Source: Komagataeibacter xylinus (GTDB lineage Bacteria; Pseudomonadota; Alphaproteobacteria; Acetobacterales; Acetobacteraceae). From it: DNA of 64,000 nt. How positions within the stretch are numbered: the first letter of the stretch is position 1; each line of letters starts with the position of its first letter. The DNA lies in the NCBI RefSeq assembly GCF_009834365.1, contig NZ_CP041348.1, positions 802,501-866,500 on the forward strand, in the 5' to 3' direction. The notes under the pieces are model-generated. The model was not told the DNA's origin. It did no database searches and was given only the letters and a program-made list of their open reading frames with translations. Below, one piece after another: positions 37,159 through 45,383 of the stretch. The position numbers and the translations under genes are program-made.

Positions 37159-37691
37159 GGCGCATCTCCGCCCGGCGCGGGGGCTGTGGCCTGATTTGCC
37201 TTGTCCTGTCGGGCCTTGGTCAGCGTATCGGTCACCGAGAAGATGAATTTGCTGAGCAGTTGCTCGAGACTGATCGCGCCCTGTGTCTCGCCAATCGTGC
37301 CGCCGGGGGCAAGCATCTTGTCGTCGCCGCCGGGTGAGAGCGCGATGTATTTGCCGCCAAGCAGGCTGTCGCTGGTAATGATGGCCGCCGTGTCATCAGG
37401 CAGCCTGATGTCGGGCCGCACGGTAAAGGTCACCTGTGCGGCATAGGTTTTGGGGTTGACGCTCTCATCGACCACCTGCCCCACCGTAATGCCCGCAAGC
37501 CTGACATCCGAGCCGATGGACAGGCCATCAATATGGGCAAATCCGGCATGAAGCCGGTAGCCGGTTTCATGCGGGCGGCCCTTGTCGAGCACGGCATAGG
37601 CCAGCAGCCCCGCAAGCGCGGCCAGCACGGCAAAACCGGCAAGAAGTTCCGCTGGCTGACGGCCCGCGCGCCCTGAAACAGCAGCAACCAT
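37155..37691 (-). CDS. mlaD: MlaD-type outer membrane lipid asymmetry protein
   Basis: 178 residues: one N-terminal membrane anchor (PAELLAGFAVLAALAGLLAY) then an MCE domain with YRLHAGFAHIDGLSIGSDVR, LAGITVGQV, and a C-terminal QGAISLEQLLSKFIFSV helix. MlaD forms the hexameric substrate-binding ring of the Mla phospholipid transporter. ATG 37691 is preferred; GTG 37727 is an alternative. No mlaE/mlaF is in the window; the lone position beside NDUFA12 is usual in alphaproteobacteria. Confidence 0.93.
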   Translation of the reverse strand: MVAAVSGRAGRQPAELLAGFAVLAALAGLLAYAVLDKGRPHETGYRLHAGFAHIDGLSIGSDVRLAGITVGQVVDESVNPKTYAAQVTFTVRPDIRLPDDTAAIITSDSLLGGKYIALSPGGDDKMLAPGGTIGETQGAISLEQLLSKFIFSVTDTLTKARQDKANQATAPAPGGDAP

Positions 37692-37750
37692 GGTGGCAAA
37701 GCTTCCCCAATATCCAATGGCGCGCACCCTAGCAGGTTACGCCACGGGTT

Positions 37751-38119
37751 TCATCCCTCGGGGTACCATGCCTCATAATCACTGGTGGTTGAAGCCCGCT
37801 GGCCGCCCCGGCAGTCGCTGCCCGGCGGGTGGTACGCATTGGCCGTGCCGGTCTGGTTGGGCTGCCACGGCTGCTGCCAGGGCTGGCGCGCGCTTTCGGG
37901 CAGGGGGGCGGCCTCCATGTGGTGCAGCCAGCCCCACCATTCGGGCGGCACGGCGGATGCGTCCTCGCCTTTGAGGTAGATGACCCAGCGCTCGTGGCGC
38001 GTTTCTCCGCCGCCGGTGCGGTTGGGAGTGCGGGCCTCATAATAACAGCGGCCATCGGCATCCTTGCCGACCAGCCGCCCCCTGAAGCGGGTATAGATAC
38101 GGGTGCCTAGATTTGCCAT
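37751..38119 (-). CDS. NADH:ubiquinone oxidoreductase subunit NDUFA12
   Basis: 122 residues with the B17.2/NDUFA12 sequence: GRLVGKDADGRCYYEAR, RHERWVIYLKGEDASAVPPEWWGWLHHM separated over residues 41-68, and DYEAWYPEG at the end. It is an accessory complex I subunit found in alphaproteobacteria and mitochondria. It lies just upstream of mlaD. The window's MidA-like methyltransferase (14413) is also complex-I related. Confidence 0.95.
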   Translation of the reverse strand: MANLGTRIYTRFRGRLVGKDADGRCYYEARTPNRTGGGETRHERWVIYLKGEDASAVPPEWWGWLHHMEAAPLPESARQPWQQPWQPNQTGTANAYHPPGSDCRGGQRASTTSDYEAWYPEG

Positions 38120-38376
38120 GCCACAAGCCTAATCCGCCAGTACCCGCGCGGTCCACGCGCATATGCGTGCGCAACCCTCACATCTGCGGGATCAGCGCGG
38201 GGTGTGTGCCGAGGCGGCCTGCGCTTTCAGAAATGCCGCCTCACGGCGCGGTGATGGCCGTGCGCGCAGGCATTGCATAGTTATCCCCCATATCCACTGT
38301 ATTCAGTGGCATGTATAGTTGCGACTCCGCAGCAAGCGGGTTCCGCTGGCGTGCAGCCGCCCGGTAAACAGGAAGC

Positions 38377-39972
38377 ATGACAGCACGAAGCCACTGGAAC
38401 GGCGTGCGTATGCGTACCGTTGAAGCCGCAGCGGACCCAGACGACGCGCCGCGTTCCGTAACCCTGCCCGCCGACTGGGATGACACGGCAGCCGAGGCCG
38501 TGGCCCGGCTGGCCCCCGGCCATGGCCCCGCCAACCTGCCCGAACTCGCGGCGCGATGGATCGATGACCTGTGCGCGGGCGAGGTGTCCGGCCCGGTCAT
38601 TGGCCCGGTTGCGCGTGCGCTGTCGTGCCTGCTGCTCATGCGCCAAGCCGCGCCCACCGAAAGCCTGTGGCATGGCCACCATGACCGCAGGCCCGCCTTC
38701 GTGATCAACCTCGCCGCCTTTGTCGAGGCCGATAACAGCTTCATGGCGCACGACTTCGTGGCGGCCCTGCGCCTGCTTGCCCGCGTGCTGCGCACCCTTG
38801 CGCACCAGAAGCTGCACATGCGCAATGGCGAACTGCCCCTGCCCGAGCCCGAAGGCGGCGCGGTTGCGCATCTGCGCGCCGTGGCCCTGCCTACTGCCGG
38901 TGGAAGCCATGAGCACCCCACGGTTGCGGGCGCGCTGCTGCTCACCAACCTCGATGCCTGCCTTGCCGGGCTGGGGCTTGATTATGACAGCGAGGCCGGA
39001 CGCGACGCGGCATGCAGCATCGTGGCGCTGGCCACCCTGGTCGCCCATGCGGGCGAAGGGGCGGATGCCATGCCGCTGCCCCCCGTGCGCAGCATCCTGC
39101 CCGGCGTGAGCCAGATCGCGCGCAGCGTGTGGCAGGAAGCGGCTGTCGAGACCGACCAGCCCGCCGCCCGCGTCGAGACCGGCTTTTCCATCCCCGGCCC
39201 CATCGATGCGCTGCTGGGCGTGGAAGCCTGCGGGCTGGCGCCTGTCTTTTCCCCGCTGCGGGCTGACGGGCGGCTGGCCATGAGCACGCTGGCCCGCCTG
39301 GCCAGCCGGGGCCTGACGCTGGAGGCAGCCTTTGCTGCAACCCTTGCAGGCGAGAGCGTGCTGCCCCTGCCGGGTGCCGTATCGCATCAGGCCATGCACC
39401 GCGCGCTGAGCGGGTTTGTGGACCGCGTGCCCGCCCGCCCTGATGCCACGCGCGACACGCTGGCCACCCGCGCGGGGCTGGAGCGCGGCGTGCGCCGCCA
39501 CCTGCCCGCCCGCCATGGCGGCTTTACGCAGAAGACCCGCATCGGCGGCCACCGCCTGTTCCTGCGCACGGGGGAATATGCCGATGGCTCGCTCGGCGAG
39601 ATCAGCTTCACACCCACGCGGGAAAGCCCGATGGTGCGCGGCCTGATGGACACGCTGGGCCAGGCCGTGAGCATTGGCCTGCAATACGGCGCGCCGCTGG
39701 AAAGCTATGTGGAAGCATTTGCCTACACCCAGTTCGGCCCTGCCGGCACGGTGGAGGGCGATCCGGTTGCATCCTACGCCACATCCATGCTCGACTATGC
39801 CTTCCGCGCCCTGTCTGATGCCTATCTGGGCCGCAGGCTACCCGATGCTCCGCATGAGGAGATGCTGGCCGAAAGCCCTGCGCCCATGCTGCCGCTCGAC
39901 CTGCCCGGCTCCGGCAATGACGATGGCGATGACACGCCCCCCCGGCGGCGCGGGCTGCGGCTGGTCGGATAA
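38377..39972 (+). CDS. Stand-alone TSCPD-domain protein (B12-dependent RNR C-terminal-like)
   Basis: 531 residues. The last 160 residues match the TSCPD region of class II ribonucleotide reductase NrdJ: GGFTQKTRIGGHRLFLRTGE, YADGSLGEISF, SIGLQYGAPLESYVEAFAYT, QFGPAGTVEGD, then ATSMLDYAFRAL and AYLGRR. The N-terminal 350 residues show no reductase active-site motifs and I do not recognise them. The protein may therefore be a regulator or a derived relative of NrdJ rather than a reductase. AGGAAG lies 4 bases before ATG 38377. It is followed by ridA (40016). Confidence 0.75.
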   Translation: MTARSHWNGVRMRTVEAAADPDDAPRSVTLPADWDDTAAEAVARLAPGHGPANLPELAARWIDDLCAGEVSGPVIGPVARALSCLLLMRQAAPTESLWHGHHDRRPAFVINLAAFVEADNSFMAHDFVAALRLLARVLRTLAHQKLHMRNGELPLPEPEGGAVAHLRAVALPTAGGSHEHPTVAGALLLTNLDACLAGLGLDYDSEAGRDAACSIVALATLVAHAGEGADAMPLPPVRSILPGVSQIARSVWQEAAVETDQPAARVETGFSIPGPIDALLGVEACGLAPVFSPLRADGRLAMSTLARLASRGLTLEAAFAATLAGESVLPLPGAVSHQAMHRALSGFVDRVPARPDATRDTLATRAGLERGVRRHLPARHGGFTQKTRIGGHRLFLRTGEYADGSLGEISFTPTRESPMVRGLMDTLGQAVSIGLQYGAPLESYVEAFAYTQFGPAGTVEGDPVASYATSMLDYAFRALSDAYLGRRLPDAPHEEMLAESPAPMLPLDLPGSGNDDGDDTPPRRRGLRLVG

Positions 39973-40015
39973 CCCGGCCCGGCATCCCGCCGCCTGAACA
40001 CAAGGATTGTTGCCC

Positions 40016-40483
40016 ATGTCCGATACAACACCCGAACAGCGCCTCAGACAGCTTGGCATCGTGCTGCCCACGCCTGCCACCCCCGTGGCCAATTACGTGG
40101 GCACCGTCATCAGCGGGTCATCGCTGGTGGTGTCCGGCCAGTTGCCGCTGGTTGATGGCAAGCTGCTGACCACCGGCAAGCTCGGCGGCACCGTGGCGGT
40201 GGAACTGGCGGTGGAAGCCGCGCGCTACAGCATGATCAACGTGATTGCGCAGGTTAAGGCCGCCGTGGGCGACCTCTCACGCGTCAGGCGCGTGGTGCGG
40301 CTGGGCGGATTCATTGCCTGCACGCCCGACTTCACGCAGCATGCCGCTGTCATGAACGGGGCCTCCGACCTGGCAGTGGCCGTGTTTGGCGATGCGGGCC
40401 GCCATGCCCGCTCGACCGTGGGCGTGCCCTCGCTGCCGCTCGACTCCGCTGTCGAGGTCGAGGGCCTGTTCGAAATCAGCTGA
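40016..40483 (+). CDS. RidA family protein (second homologue)
   Basis: 155 residues of RidA/YjgF fold: SGQLPLVDGK, NVIAQVKAAVGDLSRVRRVV and the C-terminal ARSTVGVPSLPLDSAVEVEG. The arginine in HARSTVGV corresponds to the substrate-binding residue. AAGGATT precedes ATG 40016; the TTG at 40007 is rejected. It lies between the TSCPD protein and the DUF482 gene. Confidence 0.9.
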   Translation: MSDTTPEQRLRQLGIVLPTPATPVANYVGTVISGSSLVVSGQLPLVDGKLLTTGKLGGTVAVELAVEAARYSMINVIAQVKAAVGDLSRVRRVVRLGGFIACTPDFTQHAAVMNGASDLAVAVFGDAGRHARSTVGVPSLPLDSAVEVEGLFEIS

Positions 40484-40516
40484 TGTAACCACCACACACG
40501 TCCAAGGGAGCCTGTC

Positions 40517-40564
40517 ATGACCGCACCGCCCCGCACCGCCTGCACTCCGGCGCAGGCATCATGA
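40517..40564 (+). CDS. Possible leader peptide upstream of the DUF482 gene
   Basis: A 15-codon open frame (MTAPPRTACTPAQAS) beginning at ATG 40517 with AAGGGAG 6 bases upstream. Its stop overlaps the start of the DUF482 gene (ATGA at 40561-40564), a pattern of translational coupling. It is either a short regulatory leader or an accidental frame; no homology can be assessed. Confidence 0.3.
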   Translation: MTAPPRTACTPAQAS

Positions 40565-41715
40565 CCGGCACCACCATGACCCTGCACCGTCGGATTGCCG
40601 AGATCCCGGCGGCGCAGTGGGATGGCTGCGCGGGCGATGACAACCCGTTTGTCAGCCACGCCTTCCTCTCCGCACTGGAAGACAGCGGCTCCACCGGCCC
40701 GCAGACCGGCTGGATGCCCCAGCACCTTGCCCTGCGCGACGCTGAAGGCCGCCTGCTGGCGGTCGCCCCGCTTTACGCCAAGGGCCATTCCTTTGGTGAA
40801 TACGTGTTCGACCATGCCTGGGCGCGTGCCTTCGAGCAGGCGGGCGGGCAGTACTACCCCAAATTGCAGGTGGCCGTGCCGTTCTCTCCCGTGCCGGGGC
40901 CGCGCCTGCTCGTTCACCCCACCGCCGCCGATGCCGACAGCCTGCGCCTGCTGGCGGGCCGCGCGCTGCGGCAGGCCTGTGGGGAGATGGAGCTATCTTC
41001 CGTGCATATTACCTTCTGCACGACGCATGAATATGAACTGCTGGGTGAAAGTGGCTGGCTGCAGCGCCTTGGCGTGCAGTACCACTGGGATAATCAGGAC
41101 TACACCAGCTTTGACGATTTTCTGGGCATGCTCGCCTCACGCAAGCGCAAGGCCATCAGGCGCGAGCGGCGTGATGCCAATGCCTGCGGGCTGACATTCC
41201 ACACCTATCGCGGCACCGAGATTACCGAGGCGCTGTGGCAGGATTTCCATCACTTCTACCTCTCCACCGTGGACCGCAAATGGGGCAGCGCCTATCTGCA
41301 GCCCGCCTTCTTCCCGCTCCTGTCCGAACGGCTGGGCGACAGGGTGGTGCTGATGATTGCGAAGCAGGACGGCGTGCCGGTGGCGGGCGCGCTCAACCTG
41401 ATGGGGCGCGATACGCTATATGGCCGCAACTGGGGACGGCGCGAGGGGGACTGGCCGTTCCTGCACTTCGAGCTGTGCTATTACCGCGCCATCGACTTCG
41501 CCATTGCCCACGGGCTGAAACGGGTGGAAGCGGGGGCGCAGGGCGAGCACAAGCTGCAACGCGGCTACCGCCCCTGCCTGACCCATTCCGCCCACTGGAT
41601 CAGCCACCCCGGCCTGCGTGAGGCCGTGGCCGAATTCCTGCAACACGAGCGCGCGGCCATACGGGCCGAGCTGCCCGCCCTTGATGCCATGACACCCTAC
41701 CGCACAGAAGAGTAA
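40561..41715 (+). CDS. DUF482 / GNAT-like acyltransferase family protein
   Basis: 384 residues. NPFVSHAFLSALEDSGS at the N-terminus, HWDNQDYTSFDDFLGML, the basic motif SRKRKAIRRERR, and YYRAIDFAIAHGLKRVEAG then GEHKLQRGY are characteristic of the PF04339 family (peptidoglycan-type aminoacyl/GNAT fold). Function in bacteria is not established; FemAB-like aminoacyl transfer is suggested by fold only. It lies after ridA and has no ribosome-binding site of its own apart from the coupling with the leader frame. Confidence 0.85.
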   Translation: MTGTTMTLHRRIAEIPAAQWDGCAGDDNPFVSHAFLSALEDSGSTGPQTGWMPQHLALRDAEGRLLAVAPLYAKGHSFGEYVFDHAWARAFEQAGGQYYPKLQVAVPFSPVPGPRLLVHPTAADADSLRLLAGRALRQACGEMELSSVHITFCTTHEYELLGESGWLQRLGVQYHWDNQDYTSFDDFLGMLASRKRKAIRRERRDANACGLTFHTYRGTEITEALWQDFHHFYLSTVDRKWGSAYLQPAFFPLLSERLGDRVVLMIAKQDGVPVAGALNLMGRDTLYGRNWGRREGDWPFLHFELCYYRAIDFAIAHGLKRVEAGAQGEHKLQRGYRPCLTHSAHWISHPGLREAVAEFLQHERAAIRAELPALDAMTPYRTEE

Positions 41716-41732
41716 GCCCGGACATTCCCCCT

Positions 41733-41814
41733 AAAAGTTTCTGGTAAAGCTTTTTTCAGAAAGCTTCGACAGGCACGTCACCTTTTTGAAAAAAGGCGGC
41801 ACCCGGGAACTTCT
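41733..41814. repeat. Two-hairpin intergenic repeat, copy 8
   Basis: AAAAGTTTCTGGTAAAGC, AAGCTTTTTTCAGAAAGCTT hairpin, CGACAGG, CACCTTTTTG / AAAAAGGCGGC hairpin, CACCCGGGAACTTCT. Downstream of the DUF482 gene, upstream of the alcohol dehydrogenase gene. Confidence 0.85.
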
Positions 41815-41935
41815 GTTTTTTTTGCAGTCCTTGTGATGATGCAGGTCATGCCGCACGGGCCATGACCATGCTAGCCTGCGGCATCATGGCACCAGCGGCC
41901 AGCAGGCCGCCCTGTACAGCCAAAGGAGCGCCACC

Positions 41936-42922
41936 ATGTACGCAATGCGACTGCTCGCCCCCCACACCCCCCTGCAATGGACCGAACTGCCCGACCCGCA
42001 GCCGGGGCCGGGGCAGATCCGCGTGACCGTAGGCGCGTGTGGCGTGTGCCGCACCGACCTGCACGTGGTCGATGCCGACCTGCCCTTCCCCGGTCATGCG
42101 CTTACCCCCGGCCACGAGATCGTGGGCCGGATCGACGCCATCGGCCCCAATGTGGAAGGGCTGCATATAGGTCAGCGCGTGGGCATTCCGTGGCTCGGGC
42201 ATACCTGTGGCTGCTGCCACTATTGCCAGACCGACCACGAGAACCTGTGCGACCACCCGCTGTTCACCGGCTACACGCGTGATGGCGGCTATGCCACGAA
42301 AGCGGTGGCGGATGCACATTTCACCTTCCCCCTGCCTGATGGAGATGACGACGTAGCCACGGCCCCGCTGCTCTGCGCGGGGCTGATCGGCTGGCGCTCG
42401 CTGGTCATGGCAGGCAAGGAGGCGCACAGCATCGGGCTGTATGGCTTTGGGGCCGCGGCCCATATCATTGCGCAGGTGGCGGTGTGGCAGGGGCGCAAGG
42501 TCTATGCCTTTACCCGCCCTGGTGACACGAAAACCCAGGAATTCGCCCGCTCGCTCGGTTGCGTATGGGCTGGTGGCTCGGATGAGGCCCCGCCCGAACA
42601 GCTTGACGCCACCATCATCTTCGCCCCCGTGGGGGCGCTTGTGCCCGCGGCCCTCAAGGCCGTGCACAAGGCCGGGCGCGTGGTATGCGCGGGCATCCAC
42701 ATGAGCGAGATCCCGGCATTTTCCTATGACCTGCTGTGGGAGGAGCGCCAGATCATGTCGGTGGCCAACCTGACCCGGCAGGACGGGATCGACTTCCTTG
42801 AACTCGTGCCGCGCGTGGGCATCCGCACCACCACCACACCGTATGCGCTCAAGGATGCCAACAAAGCGCTTGATGACCTGCGCCACGGCCGCTTTGAAGG
42901 CGCTGCCGTGCTGGTGCCCTGA
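41936..42922 (+). CDS. Zinc-dependent alcohol dehydrogenase
   Basis: 328 residues, medium-chain dehydrogenase fold. Catalytic zinc ligands lie in CGVCRTDLHVVD and HALTPGHEIVGRIDAIG; the structural zinc cluster is CGCCHYCQTDHENLC; the nucleotide loop YGFGAAAHIIAQVA starts near residue 168. It is similar to AdhA/AdhP-type NAD(P)-linked alcohol dehydrogenases that act in the cytosol. Substrate and cofactor are unproven. It is bounded by repeats on both sides (copies 8 and 9). Confidence 0.9.
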   Translation: MYAMRLLAPHTPLQWTELPDPQPGPGQIRVTVGACGVCRTDLHVVDADLPFPGHALTPGHEIVGRIDAIGPNVEGLHIGQRVGIPWLGHTCGCCHYCQTDHENLCDHPLFTGYTRDGGYATKAVADAHFTFPLPDGDDDVATAPLLCAGLIGWRSLVMAGKEAHSIGLYGFGAAAHIIAQVAVWQGRKVYAFTRPGDTKTQEFARSLGCVWAGGSDEAPPEQLDATIIFAPVGALVPAALKAVHKAGRVVCAGIHMSEIPAFSYDLLWEERQIMSVANLTRQDGIDFLELVPRVGIRTTTTPYALKDANKALDDLRHGRFEGAAVLVP

Positions 42923-42931
42923 AAAACCGGG

Positions 42932-43013
42932 AAAAGTTTCTGGTGAAGCTTTCTTCAAAAAAGCTTCGAAAAGAACGCAGCTTTACAAATGAAGGCGGCA
43001 TCCGGAAACTTTT
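42932..43013. repeat. Two-hairpin intergenic repeat, copy 9
   Basis: AAAAGTTTCTGGTG, AAGCTTTCTTC / AAAAAAGCTT hairpin, AAAGAACGC, a decayed second hairpin ending AAGGCGGC, ATCCGGAAACTTTTTT. Follows the alcohol dehydrogenase stop. Confidence 0.85.
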
Positions 43014-43206
43014 TTCCGCCCCCGGTCCGCATTGAACGGTGCCTGCGCGCACGCGCAAAAATGCCCCGGCCATTATTAATTCTGGCTTTTGGGGCAATCA
43101 TTCTTTATGCACCGGCCTTCTCCCCTGACGCATGAACACGGCCGGCGGCCAGTTTCCTTCCTGCGTCGCCCATGTTCTTCATGTTTTTGTCCGGATTGCC
43201 CGATAC

Positions 43207-44982
43207 ATGCCGTTTCCCGAAACCCACCCCGCCCTGCAACGCGCGCTGGACGAGCGTGGGTACGATAACCCGACTCCCGTCCAGAAAGCGGTCCTGGATG
43301 TCGCAGCCGAGGGGCGCGACCTCCTCGTCTCCGCCCAGACCGGCTCGGGCAAGACCGTTGCCTTCGGCATCGCCATGGCCGACACCCTGCTTGGTGGCGC
43401 CGAGCGCTTTGGCCCCGCAGGCCCGCCGCTGGCCGTCATTATTGCGCCCACGCGCGAACTGGCCATGCAGGTCACGCGCGAGCTGACCTGGCTGTATGCC
43501 CCCGCAGGCGGGCGCATCGTGTCGTGCATTGGCGGCATGGATGCAAGGCGCGAGGCGCGCGCGCTCCAGATGGGCGCGCACATTGTGGTCGGCACGCCAG
43601 GGCGGCTGTGCGATCATCAGTCCCGTGGCCGTCTGGACATGTCGGACCTGCGCGTGGTCGTGCTTGATGAAGCCGACGAGATGCTTGACCTCGGCTTCCG
43701 CGATGAACTCGAGCAGTTGCTCGACGCCATGCCCAAGACCCGCCGCACGCTGCTGTTCTCGGCCACCATCGCCAAGGAAATCGCCTCGCTGGCGCGCCGC
43801 TACCAGAACGACGCCGTGCGCATTGATACGCTGTCGGGTGCCAAGCAGCATGCCGATATCGAATACCGCGCCATCGTGGCCGATGCGCGCGAACTGATCC
43901 CCGCCGTTGTCAACGTGCTGCGCTATACCGACAGCCAGACCACCATGGTGTTCTGTGCCACGCGTGAGATGGTGCGCCACATGCAGGCGGCCCTGGTCGA
44001 GCGCGGTTTCTCTTCCGTCGCCCTTTCGGGTGAGCTGGGGCAGAACGAGCGCACACGCGCCATCGACAGCCTGCGCAAGGGCCAGGCCAATGTGTGCGTG
44101 GCGACCGACGTGGCCGCCCGTGGCATCGACATCCCCGCGCTGGCGCTGGTGGTGCATGCCACCCTGCCGACCGACCCGGCAACGCTTTTGCACCGTTCGG
44201 GCCGCACGGGCCGCGCGGGCCGCAAGGGCGTGTGCGTGCTGATGGTGCCCATGTCGCAGCGCCGCCGCGCCGAGCGCCTGATGCAGGGTGCCAAGATCAC
44301 CGCCACATGGTCCGGCGTGCCGACGGCCGCCGAAATCCGCGCCAATGACGCCAAGCGCCTGCTGGCCGATCCCGTGCTGAACCAGGACGTGGCGGAAGCC
44401 GATGCCGAACTGGTGGGCCAGCTTGTTGAAGGCCGCACGAGCGAGCAGCTTGCTGCTGCACTGCTGCAGATGTACCGCGCCCGCCTGCCCGCGCCGGAGA
44501 ACGTGCGCCACATCACGCCCGATGCCCCGCGCCCCGTGCGTGAGCGCCCCGAGCGTGATGGCCCCCGCCCCCCGCGCGAGAGCTATGGCAGCGGCGAGCC
44601 GGGCGCCTGGTTTGCCATGAATGTGGGCCGCCAGGAAAAGGCCGACCCGAAATGGCTGATTCCGCTGATCTGCCGCCTTGGTGGCGTGCGCAAGGCGGAT
44701 ATCGGCGCCATCCGCATCAACGACAGCCAGACGCTGTTCGAGATCACGCCGGAATCGACCGAGAAGTTCCGCTCGTGCATCGCCGCGATCGAGAATGACG
44801 AAGTGCAGATCTCACCCGCCGCCGCTCCGGCTGGTGGTGCAGGCCCGCGCCGCAGCGGTCCGCCGCGTGGTGGCCGCCCCTTCGCCCGCAAGCCCGGTGG
44901 TGGCGGTGGTCGCCCTGGTGGCGGGTTTGGCGGTGGACCGCGCGGGGCTGCTTCATCGCGCAAGCGCCCGCCACGTTCCTGA
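43207..44982 (+). CDS. DEAD-box RNA helicase with DbpA-like RNA-binding domain
   Basis: 591 residues. Helicase motifs in order: Q-motif NPTPVQKAV, AQTGSGKT, PTRELA, TPGRL, DEAD (VLDEADEML), SAT, and HRSGRTGRAGRKG. A DbpA RNA-binding domain follows (WFAMNVGRQEKADPKW, LIPLICRLGGVRKADIGAI), and a Gly/Arg-rich tail ends in SSRKRPPRS. It is likely a ribosome-assembly or RNA-decay helicase. ATG 43207 gives the family N-terminus MPFPETHPALQRAL; 43132 is a longer alternative. A 9-base hairpin after it (45010-45033) may terminate it. Confidence 0.95.
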   Translation: MPFPETHPALQRALDERGYDNPTPVQKAVLDVAAEGRDLLVSAQTGSGKTVAFGIAMADTLLGGAERFGPAGPPLAVIIAPTRELAMQVTRELTWLYAPAGGRIVSCIGGMDARREARALQMGAHIVVGTPGRLCDHQSRGRLDMSDLRVVVLDEADEMLDLGFRDELEQLLDAMPKTRRTLLFSATIAKEIASLARRYQNDAVRIDTLSGAKQHADIEYRAIVADARELIPAVVNVLRYTDSQTTMVFCATREMVRHMQAALVERGFSSVALSGELGQNERTRAIDSLRKGQANVCVATDVAARGIDIPALALVVHATLPTDPATLLHRSGRTGRAGRKGVCVLMVPMSQRRRAERLMQGAKITATWSGVPTAAEIRANDAKRLLADPVLNQDVAEADAELVGQLVEGRTSEQLAAALLQMYRARLPAPENVRHITPDAPRPVRERPERDGPRPPRESYGSGEPGAWFAMNVGRQEKADPKWLIPLICRLGGVRKADIGAIRINDSQTLFEITPESTEKFRSCIAAIENDEVQISPAAAPAGGAGPRRSGPPRGGRPFARKPGGGGGRPGGGFGGGPRGAASSRKRPPRS

Positions 44983-45009
44983 GCGCCAGACGTCTTTTTT
45001 TGTTTCCTT

Positions 45010-45033
45010 CATGCCCGGCATCGTCCGGGCATG
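45010..45033 (+). terminator. Hairpin after the DEAD-box helicase
   Basis: CATGCCCGG / CCGGGCATG, a 9-base perfect stem with a 6-base loop, followed by TTGCGTTT. A weak T-run makes it only a probable terminator; repeat copy 10 lies further on. Confidence 0.55.
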
Positions 45034-45383
45034 TTGCGTTTCAGGGCTGTAAAACAGAGCCATCTCGCATGCGACGCGCCTGTTCCTTTTCAGTGGCCTG
45101 TCCTCTGTACTTCCAGCCCCCATGCCGCGTGCGCACATAGCACGGTGGGGAGCAGGCCGCAGACGAAGGGTACTGCTACGTGCCGGATCACACACCGGCT
45201 GCTGGCGAAGCATTTTTTCAAAACAGTTTCATGAATGCCGTCTATTTGAAAAACCGCAATAACCAGAGAATTTCTGGAAACGGTTATTTCATAAAGGTAT
45301 AAAAAAATGCCACCTTTTTGAAAAAGGTAGCATTTCAAAAGCTTTGATATTTTTTATCTTAAAAATTGTTCCAGAACAGTTCT
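45034..45383. other. Intergenic region, helicase to exported coiled-coil gene
   Basis: 350 bases between convergent genes. The first 170 bases show nothing I recognise; 45207-45346 is a composite, decayed copy of the two-hairpin repeat. A 60-85 codon frame on each strand here shows no coding character. Confidence 0.5.
45207..45346. repeat. Two-hairpin intergenic repeat, copy 10 (composite, degenerate)
   Basis: GAAGCATTTTTTCAAAACAG and TGAATGCCGTCTATTTG in a decayed first half; then ATGCCACCTTTTTG / AAAAAGGTAGCAT, a clear hairpin, and TTTCAAAAGCTTTG. Two copies may have been inserted here. Between convergent genes. Confidence 0.65.

Noticed and set aside
38281-39684. A 467-codon open frame antisense to the TSCPD-domain gene
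   Set aside because: The sense strand shows clear TSCPD motifs, and the antisense product has low-complexity Arg/Gly/Ala composition.
43105-44511. A 468-codon open frame antisense to the DEAD-box helicase
   Set aside because: It is a shadow of the helicase gene, His/Gly/Ala-rich, with no ribosome-binding site or known family.
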